The notes: generated by a model from the letters alone, not told the origin. Counted from the stretch's first letter, positions 35,441 through 43,946 are shown. The stretch is DNA of 64,000 nt from CAZLFQ01 sp964625465 (GCA_964625465.1 CAZVFD010000003.1:37529-101528); one strand, 5' to 3'. Numbers and translations: made by a program.

Positions 35441-35539
35441 TTTTGCCGCAAATTTTGCCGGTTTGAAAAAGCATCAAAGCCATCTTCAATGCTGCACTAC
35501 AAGGAATCCAACTCATAACTTTTGCCGATATTTTTGCCG
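35441..35539. repeat. Four TTTTGCCG direct repeats in two pairs
   Basis: TTTTGCCG is at 35441-35448, 35453-35460, 35520-35527 and 35532-35539. Within each pair the starts are 12 bp apart, and the pairs are offset by 79 bp. They lie in the 203-bp non-coding stretch between gapR and the broken gene. The arrangement resembles arm-type or iteron-like binding sites; otherwise this stretch holds nothing I recognise. Confidence 0.7.
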
Positions 35540-35556
35540 ATGCTGCTGCCAGTAAA

Positions 35557-35823
35557 TTACGCAGCTCTATCCAAATCTGGAAGCATGCCTAGCGCACGTT
35601 TGTACATGATTAGTAAGGTCTCTTGTTCATCCAATTCGTCCTGATCCATTTTCCTTTCTTTAACAATCTGACGGATAATTTTGGGCTCAAAGCCATTTCC
35701 TTTAGCTTCAGCAAAAGCTTCACGTATATTTTCAGCAACTTCTGCCTTCTCTCTTTCTAGTCTTTCTATTTTTTCAATATATTGTTTTAGTGCATCACCT
35801 GCAACGCCACCAACATTAACCAT
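35557..35823 (-). CDS. gapR: GapR-like nucleoid-associated protein (DUF2312)
   Basis: An 88-aa protein reading GDALKQYIEKIERLEREKAE, then VAENIREAFAEAKGNGFEPK and IIRQIVKERKMDQDELDEQE. This is the complete DUF2312/UPF0335 signature. The Caulobacter member, GapR, is a dimeric coiled-coil protein that clamps overtwisted AT-rich DNA ahead of forks and stimulates topoisomerases. It is preceded by AGGAG 5 nt before the ATG, inside the 9-bp gap after the AI-2E gene, so the two are cotranscribed. Confidence 0.88.
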   Translation of the reverse strand: MVNVGGVAGDALKQYIEKIERLEREKAEVAENIREAFAEAKGNGFEPKIIRQIVKERKMDQDELDEQETLLIMYKRALGMLPDLDRAA

Positions 35824-35831
35824 AAGTACTC

Positions 35832-36881
35832 CTAATTATAAAATTTGCTTTCTTTGTATCTCGATAATGCAAATCTTATAATCACTCCAACAACTGCAGT
35901 CAAGGGAAGAGCTACTAAAACACCAACAAAACCCATTAATGCCCCACCTGAAAACAAGCCGAAGATTATCCAAACAGGATTTAATCCAACGCTTTTTCCA
36001 ATTAATTTCGGCGTTAAGAAATTCCCTTCTATAATTTGTCCCAAAACAAATATACTGGCTACGGCTAAAACCGGGCTTAGTTCACCGAATTGAATTGCGG
36101 TTACGATTATGCACAAGACTGCGCTAAATATAGCCCCTGCATATGGTACAAAAACCAAGAGACCGCTTATAAAGCCTAGTGCCATTCCAGATTCTATTCC
36201 TATAATTGATAAGCCAATGGCATAATATATTCCAAGTATGAAGCATACCAACGATTGTCCGCGCAAATAACCAGACATGGTTGTATTAATTTCGATGATT
36301 AATTTTTTTGCAGTAGAACGGTGCTTTTTAGGGATTAAATTATGACATGAGTTTGTAAAAGATTCCCAACTAAGTAACATGTAGAAGGTTACGATCGGAG
36401 TAATAAAAATAATTGCTAGAATATTAACTGCGAGTATCCCAGAGAGAAAAATATTAGCAAGAACTTGCCCAACAAATGAAAGGATATTTCCTGAGAAATC
36501 GCTTAAAGAGTTCTCTGCTTTTTCTACAAAATGAGGATCTATAGTTTTAAGTTTGGCAAATGTTCCTGCAGATAGAACTTTAATCTCCGAGCTGTGAGCT
36601 GAAATCCTGTCAATTAATACCAAGCATTGTTTATAAATTACTGGTATTAAAGTAAATGATAAAAATACCACAATTAAAAACAGGAATGAAATGCTTAATA
36701 GTGTTCCAATGCTTCGTGGAAATTTAAAACGCTCAAATCGTAAAACAACTGGTGCTAAGAAATATGAAAATACTAGAGCTACTACGAATGGTGTCAAAAT
36801 GTCATTTACTAGATAAAGAAAATACACAATTCCTGTTATTGATAAGAAAAGGTATAATAAGGTTTTATCAATTTTCTGCAT
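35832..36881 (-). CDS. AI-2E family transporter (PerM/UPF0118-like) membrane protein
   Basis: A 349-aa protein with about eight membrane helices. ATG 36881 is preferred because AGGA lies 7 nt upstream. Family motifs include VALVFSYFLAPVV, RSIGTLLSISFLFLIVVFL, MSGYLRGQSLVCFILGIYYA, GFISGLLVFVPYAGAIFSAV and GNFLTPKLIGKSVGLNPVW. Members export signals or ions (TqsA, PerM, Na/H exchange), and the substrate cannot be read from the sequence. It is upstream of gapR on the same transcript. Confidence 0.88.
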   Translation of the reverse strand: MQKIDKTLLYLFLSITGIVYFLYLVNDILTPFVVALVFSYFLAPVVLRFERFKFPRSIGTLLSISFLFLIVVFLSFTLIPVIYKQCLVLIDRISAHSSEIKVLSAGTFAKLKTIDPHFVEKAENSLSDFSGNILSFVGQVLANIFLSGILAVNILAIIFITPIVTFYMLLSWESFTNSCHNLIPKKHRSTAKKLIIEINTTMSGYLRGQSLVCFILGIYYAIGLSIIGIESGMALGFISGLLVFVPYAGAIFSAVLCIIVTAIQFGELSPVLAVASIFVLGQIIEGNFLTPKLIGKSVGLNPVWIIFGLFSGGALMGFVGVLVALPLTAVVGVIIRFALSRYKESKFYN

Positions 36882-36934
36882 CTTCAAATCCTAAAATGAT
36901 ATAATATTCATATTCTAGGAAATAGAATGAAATC

Positions 36935-37513
36935 TCAAGAGATATTGTGTTGAAAAAGTTTTAGAGCAGACGCCATTGCTCTGGATGCGTAGGGTTTTTT
37001 ATCATATAAAGCAGTGGCAACATCTAGAGCTGTATTTCTATTTGAATCACAGACCCATAATGCTTCTCTAAAATCAGATTTGCTACTTGCCAGTTCAATA
37101 ACTTGTACGAGCAAATCAATTTTGCAACATGAGGTGAGTAAATGAAGCACCGATTGGTTTGTACTAGCGCATAAAGTTAGCAGACTTTTAAATACACTAT
37201 TAAGTTCAATTGGTAGGGTGCTAACTCCTAAATTAGAATTTGCTGTGAGAAATTTTTCAATCAACTCATGTGATAAGCGAATACATGGAGATAGATCTTT
37301 ATCAGAAATGAGTAAGTTAATTGCAGTCGTTGCTCTATCTACTAATTCTTTGTGATCGCAATTATTTTCATCGACCAATAAATCTAAGTAAGCCTCAAAA
37401 AAATCACTAATAGCAGGAGCAAAGCTTGGATGTCTTGTTACTTGTGCTCGAAGGTTAGAGACTATAACCTGCGGGGTATCGCTCATTATAACTTGCGCTG
37501 GAGAAACCTTCAT
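36935..37513 (-). CDS. Hypothetical protein with C-terminal ankyrin-like segment
   Basis: A 192-aa helical protein. Residues about 118-175 (NQSVLHLLTSCCKIDLLVQV, then DSNRNTALDVATALYDKKP) fit one or two degenerate ankyrin repeats. The N-terminal part is not recognised. There is no signal peptide or membrane segment. It ends 7 bp after the DUF3576 gene starts region downstream and lies between that lipoprotein gene and the AI-2E gene, all on the minus strand. Confidence 0.65.
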   Translation of the reverse strand: MKVSPAQVIMSDTPQVIVSNLRAQVTRHPSFAPAISDFFEAYLDLLVDENNCDHKELVDRATTAINLLISDKDLSPCIRLSHELIEKFLTANSNLGVSTLPIELNSVFKSLLTLCASTNQSVLHLLTSCCKIDLLVQVIELASSKSDFREALWVCDSNRNTALDVATALYDKKPYASRAMASALKLFQHNIS

Positions 37514-37520
37514 AAATTTA

Positions 37521-38030
37521 TTAGTTTCCAGCTGTGTATCGCAACTCCCTAGCTCTTAGAAGAATTTTATCTAGAATTTCTTGTGCAATTTTTGGGTCTG
37601 TATCAGCTTCTACCCAATTTTGACCAACTTGTTTTTGTTTGAATGCAGAGACTTTTAGCGCGTCCGATCTAAGTTCAGTTCCTGTAATCAAAATATTTAA
37701 TTTATAACGTTCTTTGGATTTTGGATTCATCTTGTACCAGTCGGTCAGAATTGTTCCACCAAATGGGTCTGCTGATAGCAACGGCATGAAGTACACAGTA
37801 TCTAAAGTTGCACGCCATAAGTAACCGTTTACGTTTATGCCTTCTGTAGCAGCATTTTTCTTTTTGCCACCCACAACTACTAAGCCATCTTCACCAGTGA
37901 GTTTGCCAACTCTTTCTTCTTCAACTTCTTCACGTGATTTTGGATACGTCTCATCAGGGTTGCCACCTCTTAAAGCTCCGCAAGCTGATAAAGATATTAG
38001 GGACAAAGCAATGATAACATTTCTGAACAT
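37521..38030 (-). CDS. DUF3576 lipoprotein
   Basis: A 169-aa lipoprotein from ATG 38030: signal MFRNVIIALSLISLSAC with the lipobox LSAC, then a DUF3576 domain (GINVNGYLWRATLDTVYFMP, then SADPFGGTILTDWY and PKIAQEILDKILLRARELR). The family is common in alphaproteobacteria and its function is unknown. It is presumably anchored in the outer membrane and faces the periplasm. The start is odd: the T-run of the upstream porin terminator touches the ATG, so there is no Shine-Dalgarno. A GTG 24 nt upstream lies inside the terminator stem. Confidence 0.82.
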   Translation of the reverse strand: MFRNVIIALSLISLSACGALRGGNPDETYPKSREEVEEERVGKLTGEDGLVVVGGKKKNAATEGINVNGYLWRATLDTVYFMPLLSADPFGGTILTDWYKMNPKSKERYKLNILITGTELRSDALKVSAFKQKQVGQNWVEADTDPKIAQEILDKILLRARELRYTAGN

Positions 38031-38062
38031 AAAAAAAGAGGATGTGTTTTTCACATCCTCTT
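38031..38062 (-). terminator. Intrinsic terminator after porin 3
   Basis: A perfect 11-bp stem AAGAGGATGTG/CACATCCTCTT (38036-38046 and 38052-38062) with a 5-nt loop. On the minus strand it is followed by a run of T (38037-38031). It lies 27 bp after the porin stop and immediately before the DUF3576 ATG. Confidence 0.88.
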
Positions 38063-38088
38063 ATACATTTTATCTCTCAAATAGTCAA

Positions 38089-39420
38089 TTAGAACAGAAG
38101 TCTTGTACCGCCCATGAATACAAAACCTTTGTCTTTTGAGCCAGTCGATTCTTTAAACTCAAAGTTAGATATTCCAACGTACGGTAAGAACCCTGGAGCG
38201 AGTTTGTAGTCAACGTCCAATACAATGTTTCTCAAGTTATTAGTTCTGAAATCAGCAAAATCGGCCTTCGTAACTTGGTTGGCAGCAATAGCTTGAGACA
38301 AATCAGATTTAGTTGTAATGGCTTCAAGCCCACCAGCTTTTCGGCTTCCCATATAAGTTAGTGATGTGCCTATTTTTTCGTACTCATAGCCAACGCCTAA
38401 GGTCCAATATTTAGCCTCTTGTTTCGCACCAGCAACGGGATTTTTTAAAGTGAAAGATTTCCCCCAGTTGCCATAAGTGCCGCCCAATTTAAGTTTGTCA
38501 TTATATACAAAAACTAAGCCAGCTTCCATTGCTTTTAAATCGTTGATAAGAGAGTTTTTAGCTCTGCCAACTTCTCCAACCAAGCTTGTTCTAATTTTCA
38601 AATTTTTAGAGGCATCAATATCATACGTAGCACCTCCGCTGAATATATCTTTAAACGACGCAGGATTTAATGCTCTTTTTGCGTTAAATGCTGGGCCTGT
38701 GCTTTTTCCAGCTAATCCAGAAATTGTACCTGTGCTATCCATATCAGGAATAAAGCTTATGCCTAAAGTTAAATTTTTGACAGGCTTAGTGAAGAACGAA
38801 GCTTTTGGGGCATCAGAATAGTGATTACCAGAATAGTTTGAAGGTAAGTTTGGTGATACAACAAATTCCACGCCACGAGTTTCAAAACTTCTAAGATTAT
38901 TGCGCAAAGAATCTAGTGTGACCGAAGATTTATTAGCAACGTTTGTGGTTTTATATGTCCGATCAGAAACCCATTGTGACCAGAAGCCATCAACACCCCA
39001 GGTGCCACGATTAAAGAATGTTAAATCCATTTCAAATAAGCCGCCAGCACCTGGCATATTACCCATTTCAAAGCGGCCAACTTTATCATGCTGTAAGAAC
39101 ATCATGGTTTTGTCACCGTGTGATGTTTCTTTGTTTGTTGCATCAGATGTATCGGCATGTAATCTTATTAGACCGCCGTATTTGAGGCCTTGGCCTGTCT
39201 TGCCATCGATATTGATGTCAAGCACGGTATCATTAACTATCGCAAATTTATGAAGCTGAGTTTGAGGGAGTGAGGGATTTGTTGTCCTATAATTTTCCTT
39301 TTGCTTAACGTACCCAGCCATAGTGTCCAAGCGCCCACCTAGTGTAACTTTGGGAGCCTCTGCTGCATTAGCAATAACTGGTAAAGCTACTAAGATTGTA
39401 GAAATTAACAATTTTCTCAT
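38089..39420 (-). CDS. Outer-membrane porin, paralogue 3
   Basis: A 443-aa porin with signal peptide MRKLLISTILVALPVIANA, then AEAPKVTLGGRLDTMAGY. It shares the paralogue landmarks IVNDTVLDINIDG, YGGLIRLHADTSD, FEMGNMPGAGG and a terminal strand VFMGGTRLLF. It lacks the CKC pair of the first two porins; the matching region reads NLPSNYSGNHYSD, like the porin at 55592. It is preceded by AAGGATAG and followed by a strong terminator. Predicted to form an outer-membrane channel; the substrate is unknown. Confidence 0.87.
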   Translation of the reverse strand: MRKLLISTILVALPVIANAAEAPKVTLGGRLDTMAGYVKQKENYRTTNPSLPQTQLHKFAIVNDTVLDINIDGKTGQGLKYGGLIRLHADTSDATNKETSHGDKTMMFLQHDKVGRFEMGNMPGAGGLFEMDLTFFNRGTWGVDGFWSQWVSDRTYKTTNVANKSSVTLDSLRNNLRSFETRGVEFVVSPNLPSNYSGNHYSDAPKASFFTKPVKNLTLGISFIPDMDSTGTISGLAGKSTGPAFNAKRALNPASFKDIFSGGATYDIDASKNLKIRTSLVGEVGRAKNSLINDLKAMEAGLVFVYNDKLKLGGTYGNWGKSFTLKNPVAGAKQEAKYWTLGVGYEYEKIGTSLTYMGSRKAGGLEAITTKSDLSQAIAANQVTKADFADFRTNNLRNIVLDVDYKLAPGFLPYVGISNFEFKESTGSKDKGFVFMGGTRLLF

Positions 39421-39507
39421 GTCTATCCTTATAATTTTGATGACATAGAAATATAGTTTTTTGAGATAAACTCAAGCAAAATAAAAAAACATGTTTTAGT
39501 TAATAAA

Positions 39508-39534
39508 AAAAGCCCCACTTGAATAGGGGCTTTT
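39508..39534 (-). terminator. Intrinsic terminator after the ArgH-like gene
   Basis: AAAAGCCCC (39508-39516) and GGGGCTTTT (39526-39534) form a 9-bp stem with a 9-nt loop, 21 bp after the stop at 39556. T/A runs on both sides could make it bidirectional. Confidence 0.85.
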
Positions 39535-39555
39535 AATTATAAATCAAGTTATTAC

Positions 39556-41031
39556 TTAAATAAATTTCCTTCTTGCTGCGCGGATAGCTTTTCTAATTTG
39601 CACAGGGTTTGAACCGTTGCCACTTCTTCTGCTAATTAAAGCTCTTGAAGGAATAAGGACGCTATAAATCTCATCTGTTATTTTTGGCTCGATTTTTTGC
39701 AGTTCTTTGATCTCAAGTAGGGATAACTTCTTGCCTTTCTCAATCGCGTATTCGATGATTTTACGAGAAGTATCTTGTGCTTTAGTTAAATTACATCCTG
39801 CATTCTGTACTAACCAATCTACCAAATCAATCGCTGTTGAGAAGCTATGGCTTGCTGCTTCCTTCATCTTTTTACGGTTGGTTGTAAAGTCTGCAACGAT
39901 TGCTGCCATGGTATTCGCACAGTTCAAAATAGTGTCGTAACTATCTACTACTGGTTCAGTGATTTCTCTGTAATCATTCGAATATTCTAAAGGAAGGGCT
40001 TTGGTAACAGTTAAAACAGCCATCAACGCACCAAACACACGACCAGATTTTGCACGTATCATTTCTAATGCTTCAGGATCTCTTCTGTAAGGCGTGATAT
40101 TGTTTTGAGTCACAAAGGCATTCGAGAATTCGATATAATCACTTTCTGAACTATGCCAACGCACCAACTCTTCAGCAAGCCTTGAAAGGTTTGTTGCAAC
40201 AGAAGCCGCAACTGATAAAAACTCAACTGCAAAGTCTCTTGAGCAAATTGCGTCAACTGAGTTGTTGCAAGACTTAGAAAATCCAAGAATTCTAGCGACC
40301 ATATCGCGATTAACATTGAATGATGCGCCAGCAATTTCTCCAGACGCATAAGGTGAATCATTCATACGTTCTCTTGCATCTGCAATCCTTGCTCTATCGC
40401 GACCGAACATATTTACGTAGGCCATTAAGTGCTGACCTAATGATGCAGGTTGAGCAAGTTGAGAGTGAAGATTCCCAGGGAATATTGCTTTTACATTTTC
40501 CTCAGCCTTGTCAATTAGTGCTGCTTGTAAATTTTGTACTGATGCATCTAAAGAATTATACGCATCTCTAACCCATAATCTTAAATCTCCAGCTAGTTGA
40601 TTGCCTTCAGCGCGTGCTGTGTTTAGAGTGTCAACTAATTTAGGCGCTGTTTCTTTGATTTTTGCTTCAATTGTTTGGTAAATATCTTTTGAAGATTCGT
40701 TGAAGACGAATTTGCCATCAATAATATCTTTCTTCATTTTATCAAGAGCGGTTGTCAGTGATTCTGCTTCAGATCCGCTAATTATATTTCTTTTAGAATG
40801 CATTCTAAGTTGAGCTTTGATTGACTCAATAGCTACTGCGTAAAGTCTTTTATCGAACAAGATTGTTGAATTGATTTTTTGAGTAAGTTCATTTGCGCCA
40901 TTAGCAAAATGACCACCCCATAGAGGGCTTGAGAAGCCCTCTACTTTAGCAATCGTAGATGAGAGATTGTCATTGCTGCTTAGTAAGTTATCTCCTGTGT
41001 GATCAAGATTCGCAATCTTTTTTATTGCCAT
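39556..41031 (-). CDS. Argininosuccinate lyase homologue with altered active site
   Basis: A 491-aa protein of the aspartase/ArgH superfamily, similar to ArgH along its whole length: SSPLWGGHFANGANELTQKIN, LRLWVRDAYNS, HSQLAQPASLGQHLMAYVNM, NSVDAICSRDFAVEFLSVA, LSRLAEELVRWHS, RAKSGRVFGAL and LPLEYSNDYREITEPVVDS. The key motifs are rewritten. The signature GSSxMPQKKNPD reads QNNITPYRRDPE (309-320), losing the catalytic serine. The substrate loop TxRSRNDQxATD reads TARAEGNQLAGD. The base histidine of HSQ (H189) remains. Lyase activity on argininosuccinate is unlikely. No other arginine gene is nearby. Confidence 0.85.
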   Translation of the reverse strand: MAIKKIANLDHTGDNLLSSNDNLSSTIAKVEGFSSPLWGGHFANGANELTQKINSTILFDKRLYAVAIESIKAQLRMHSKRNIISGSEAESLTTALDKMKKDIIDGKFVFNESSKDIYQTIEAKIKETAPKLVDTLNTARAEGNQLAGDLRLWVRDAYNSLDASVQNLQAALIDKAEENVKAIFPGNLHSQLAQPASLGQHLMAYVNMFGRDRARIADARERMNDSPYASGEIAGASFNVNRDMVARILGFSKSCNNSVDAICSRDFAVEFLSVAASVATNLSRLAEELVRWHSSESDYIEFSNAFVTQNNITPYRRDPEALEMIRAKSGRVFGALMAVLTVTKALPLEYSNDYREITEPVVDSYDTILNCANTMAAIVADFTTNRKKMKEAASHSFSTAIDLVDWLVQNAGCNLTKAQDTSRKIIEYAIEKGKKLSLLEIKELQKIEPKITDEIYSVLIPSRALISRRSGNGSNPVQIRKAIRAARRKFI

Positions 41032-41102
41032 AATTCTATTACCAATTAGATTGAATGTTAAAATTTTGTTAAACTATATATAATATTATCTCAAATAACA
41101 AG

Positions 41103-41843
41103 ATGCAATTTTTCACATTATACAGGGTTTCTATTTTCTTTTTTGTTCTTACGGCATCTTTATCCCAAGTATTTTTTAAAAACATTGCTTTTGCACAGCC
41201 TTCGATTTTGCAAATTGATAAAACAACAAAGCCAGCGAACGAACTTGTAGATCAAATTTTTTCCACTTTGTATGAAGATCCTGCCTTAGAACCGAATATT
41301 GAATTTTATGACTACAACGATCTTTCTTTAAATCTCAAGGACTTCCGCAACAATTTTGTCGTGCTATATTTCTGGGCAACATGGTGTAACACGTGCGCTC
41401 AAGAAATGCAAAGCATGACAAAGATGGTTGAGCAACTTGAGTTTCAAGACGTTAAGGATGTTGTTATTCTTCCGATATCAATTGATTTTAAAACCAACCA
41501 GCAAATCTCCGAATTTTATAAGAAAAACAAACTACTCAAACTTCGAATGTTCAAAGATAACAATAAACAACTTATGTCTTCGTTAAGTGTTACATCGCTA
41601 CCTACAACATTTTTGATTAATAAGGATGGCTATATAATTCAAGGTTTTGAGCAGTCTATTAATTGGAATGATAAGTATTTGATTAAAAAGCTCTTAGAAA
41701 TTAAAGGGCCATACGTTCCCACGGCTCCAATTGTGAACGTAATTCAAAATGCCAACGAGTCCAAAAAAGAGGGTGACACGACTGCACAAAGTAATATAAT
41801 TCCTGAAGTACAAAAAAAGAAAACACCAACAATAATTAATTAA
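41103..41843 (+). CDS. TlpA-like periplasmic thioredoxin
   Basis: A 246-aa protein with an N-terminal hydrophobic signal (YRVSIFFFVLTASLSQVFF; possible cleavage after AFA near residue 31). The thioredoxin fold has the active site WATWCNTCAQEM (C95-x-x-C98) and cis-Pro loop VTSLPTTFLINKDGYI. It is typical of TlpA/ResA thiol reductases that supply reductant in the periplasm, often for cytochrome c or cytochrome oxidase maturation. The C-terminal 40 residues are polar and unassigned. It is 1 bp from dut, so an operon is likely. It is divergent from the ArgH-like gene. Confidence 0.87.
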   Translation: MQFFTLYRVSIFFFVLTASLSQVFFKNIAFAQPSILQIDKTTKPANELVDQIFSTLYEDPALEPNIEFYDYNDLSLNLKDFRNNFVVLYFWATWCNTCAQEMQSMTKMVEQLEFQDVKDVVILPISIDFKTNQQISEFYKKNKLLKLRMFKDNNKQLMSSLSVTSLPTTFLINKDGYIIQGFEQSINWNDKYLIKKLLEIKGPYVPTAPIVNVIQNANESKKEGDTTAQSNIIPEVQKKKTPTIIN

Positions 41844-41844
41844 T

Positions 41845-42315
41845 ATGACAAATAAACCATCTGTTTCAATCAAAAAACTCCCAAATTTAGGAGAACTTCC
41901 TTTGCCGTCTTATGCAACTATTGATAGTGCAGGCATGGATCTAACTGCGGCAATTGATGCGGATGTGGTGCTTAAACCTTTTGAGAGGAAGGCGATTCCA
42001 ACAGGTATTGCAATTGGTCTTCCTGAAGGATATGAAGCGCAAGTTCGTCCTCGTTCAGGCTTAGCGTTGAAAAGCGGCATCACAGTTGCAAATGCTCCTG
42101 GTACAATTGATGCAGATTACAGAGGAGAAGTTTGTGCAATCCTAATTAATTTAAGTGATCAGGATTTCGTAATTTCTCGAGGGATGCGTATTGCGCAGAT
42201 GATCGTTGCGCCATATTCTAGAGTATCGTGGAATATCGTTAGCGAACTTTCTGAAACAGCTAGGGGTGCTGGTGGTTTTGGTTCTACAGGAATTAAGCAA
42301 GCAGCTAACTCTTAG
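41845..42315 (+). CDS. dut: Deoxyuridine triphosphatase
   Basis: A 156-aa dUTPase with all five trimer motifs: SAGMDLTAAID (motif 1), RPRSGLALKSGI (2), PGTIDADYRGEV (3), RGMRIAQMIV (4) and RGAGGFGSTGI (5). It hydrolyses dUTP to dUMP, preventing uracil incorporation and feeding thymidylate synthesis. It complements the uracil-DNA glycosylase at 9005. The start lies 1 bp after the TlpA gene stop. Confidence 0.96.
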   Translation: MTNKPSVSIKKLPNLGELPLPSYATIDSAGMDLTAAIDADVVLKPFERKAIPTGIAIGLPEGYEAQVRPRSGLALKSGITVANAPGTIDADYRGEVCAILINLSDQDFVISRGMRIAQMIVAPYSRVSWNIVSELSETARGAGGFGSTGIKQAANS

Positions 42316-42357
42316 TTTCTAAATACTGTTACATTACTAACTTACGCATGGGGGGAT

Positions 42358-42957
42358 ATGGCGTATTTTAAGATTAACACTCAGAACGTGCATTTTAGTT
42401 TCATAGCTCAGCTTCATAATGGGACGCAAATTCATTTTGGTTTTTCTCCAAGAGGCGGCTCTGCAGGGCAAGAAAAATATAATGAAGTTCTTAAAGTACT
42501 TACTCATAATATTGGACACACAGGAACTCTCGGGTTTTTAGGAGCTATGATAACTTTGAACATAGGTTTTACATATAAATTTCCTATGATAGGTATGGCC
42601 ACTTCAGCTCTTTTCTTAAATGAAGTTAATAAGTTTATTACTAGTAGAGATGGTAAAGGGGTTGTGCATCACGAATCGAAAGTTTTAGATTATGAGCATG
42701 ATGCATACAGTCTCACACTATCACTAGAACAGGAAGAAATATTGTTAAGTTTTATCAACCACCGTACAAATAATTGCCCAAAATATGAAGTCTATCAATA
42801 TAATTGTGCTTCATTTGTTCGAGAAGCTTTTTGCGAAGTTTATCCCACTGACTGTGAGTCTTTTAAAGGCATTGTATTCAACCAAATTTATGAGAATCCA
42901 ACTATAAGTAACTTGGTAGCTGCAGCTTTTCTTAATGCTATAGGGGCTTTGGATTAA
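42358..42957 (+). CDS. Hypothetical protein with LRAT/NlpC-like His...Asn-Cys pattern
   Basis: A 199-aa protein with no certain family. It has VHFSFIAQLHNG (H12), then HFGFSPRGG (H26), a hydrophobic stretch at about 55-90, and YNCASFVREAF (N149-C150) near the C-terminus. A histidine strand followed later by NC-xx-F is the order seen in circularly permuted papain-like proteins such as LRAT (H...NCEHF). This suggests a cysteine peptidase or acyltransferase, by inference. There is no classic signal peptide. GGGGG just before the ATG provides the ribosome site. It overlaps the convergent MccF-like gene by 4 nt. Confidence 0.6.
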   Translation: MAYFKINTQNVHFSFIAQLHNGTQIHFGFSPRGGSAGQEKYNEVLKVLTHNIGHTGTLGFLGAMITLNIGFTYKFPMIGMATSALFLNEVNKFITSRDGKGVVHHESKVLDYEHDAYSLTLSLEQEEILLSFINHRTNNCPKYEVYQYNCASFVREAFCEVYPTDCESFKGIVFNQIYENPTISNLVAAAFLNAIGALD

Positions 42958-43946
42958 TGCTCGGTAAATTTAATGCTTATAGAATTTTCAGAGACTTTGA
43001 TATTGCAAGTGCCTCCAATAGGAAAAGTAAACATTGGCATTGTGTGACCAAAATCAACATTCGCAATAACCGGAATATTTTTCAATTCTTGTTTTGATTT
43101 TATAATTAGCTTTAACTTCTCTAAAGTCATGCCATATTTATTTTCAAATCTCCCAATCACTAAAGCTTTAATACCTTCAAAATTTGGTTGATGGATTAAA
43201 GATTGCAAGTCCCGATCAAACTCAAATACGCAACAATCTCCAGCGATAGCATCAGCCTCAATAAATAGAATTTTACCACCTAGAGATGGCATGTATTCAG
43301 TACCATGCAATAACTGGAGCGTGCATAAATTCCCACCAATTATAGTGCCAGTAGCTTCACCAGCATTAATCACAATATGACCTTTATTTTTATGGAATAC
43401 TCGGTTTGTTTGGTCTTTAAACCACTCGTCATCAGACCATGAATCGGATGCTTTTATCTCAATTGGCTTGTCGTCAAAGAATATTTGACTGAAGTAGTTA
43501 GCACAATATTCAAAGCCTTCTTTCATAGCAAAGGAGCTGAAGCTAGGTCCTGAATAAGTGACAAGTCCGCTCTTATGATAAATTGCATTTTGTAGTGCCG
43601 TAATATCAGAATAGCCGCAAAAGATTTTTGGATTTTGTTTTATTAAATCATAATCGATATATTTTAATAGCTGGTTGGAGCTAAAACCTCCAATCACGGC
43701 CATAATAGCTTTTACGTTTTTGTCCAGGAAGGCTGCATGCAAGTCTTCTATTCTAGAATTTATACTCGAACTACCGAATGAATCTCTTTCATTTACATTT
43801 TTTCCAAATGACACTTTTAAACTCAGTTTCGATATGGCTTTAATTGATCTCTTAATATTTCCTTCTGAAACAATCTTTAAGCTGGAGGCGGGGGCGATAA
43901 TTCTTACCTCATCACCTTTTACCAATTTACTTGGGAATATTGTCAC
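42954..43946 (-). CDS. S66-family serine carboxypeptidase (LdcA/MccF-like)
   Basis: A 330-aa cytoplasmic peptidase. The nucleophile is S113 in FCGYSDITALQNAI, the acid is E230 in ILFIEADAIAGD, and the histidine is H301 in NVDFGHTMPMFTFPIGG. MccF-type details such as SWSDDEWFKDQTNR (tryptophans of the substrate-stacking loop) and GEATGTIIGGNL favour the MccF branch (hydrolysis of microcin C-like aminoacyl nucleotides) over classic LD-carboxypeptidase, though the second remains possible. It overlaps the upstream glycosyltransferase gene by 4 nt (ATGA), so they are cotranscribed. Confidence 0.85.
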   Translation of the reverse strand: MTIFPSKLVKGDEVRIIAPASSLKIVSEGNIKRSIKAISKLSLKVSFGKNVNERDSFGSSSINSRIEDLHAAFLDKNVKAIMAVIGGFSSNQLLKYIDYDLIKQNPKIFCGYSDITALQNAIYHKSGLVTYSGPSFSSFAMKEGFEYCANYFSQIFFDDKPIEIKASDSWSDDEWFKDQTNRVFHKNKGHIVINAGEATGTIIGGNLCTLQLLHGTEYMPSLGGKILFIEADAIAGDCCVFEFDRDLQSLIHQPNFEGIKALVIGRFENKYGMTLEKLKLIIKSKQELKNIPVIANVDFGHTMPMFTFPIGGTCNIKVSENSISIKFTEH

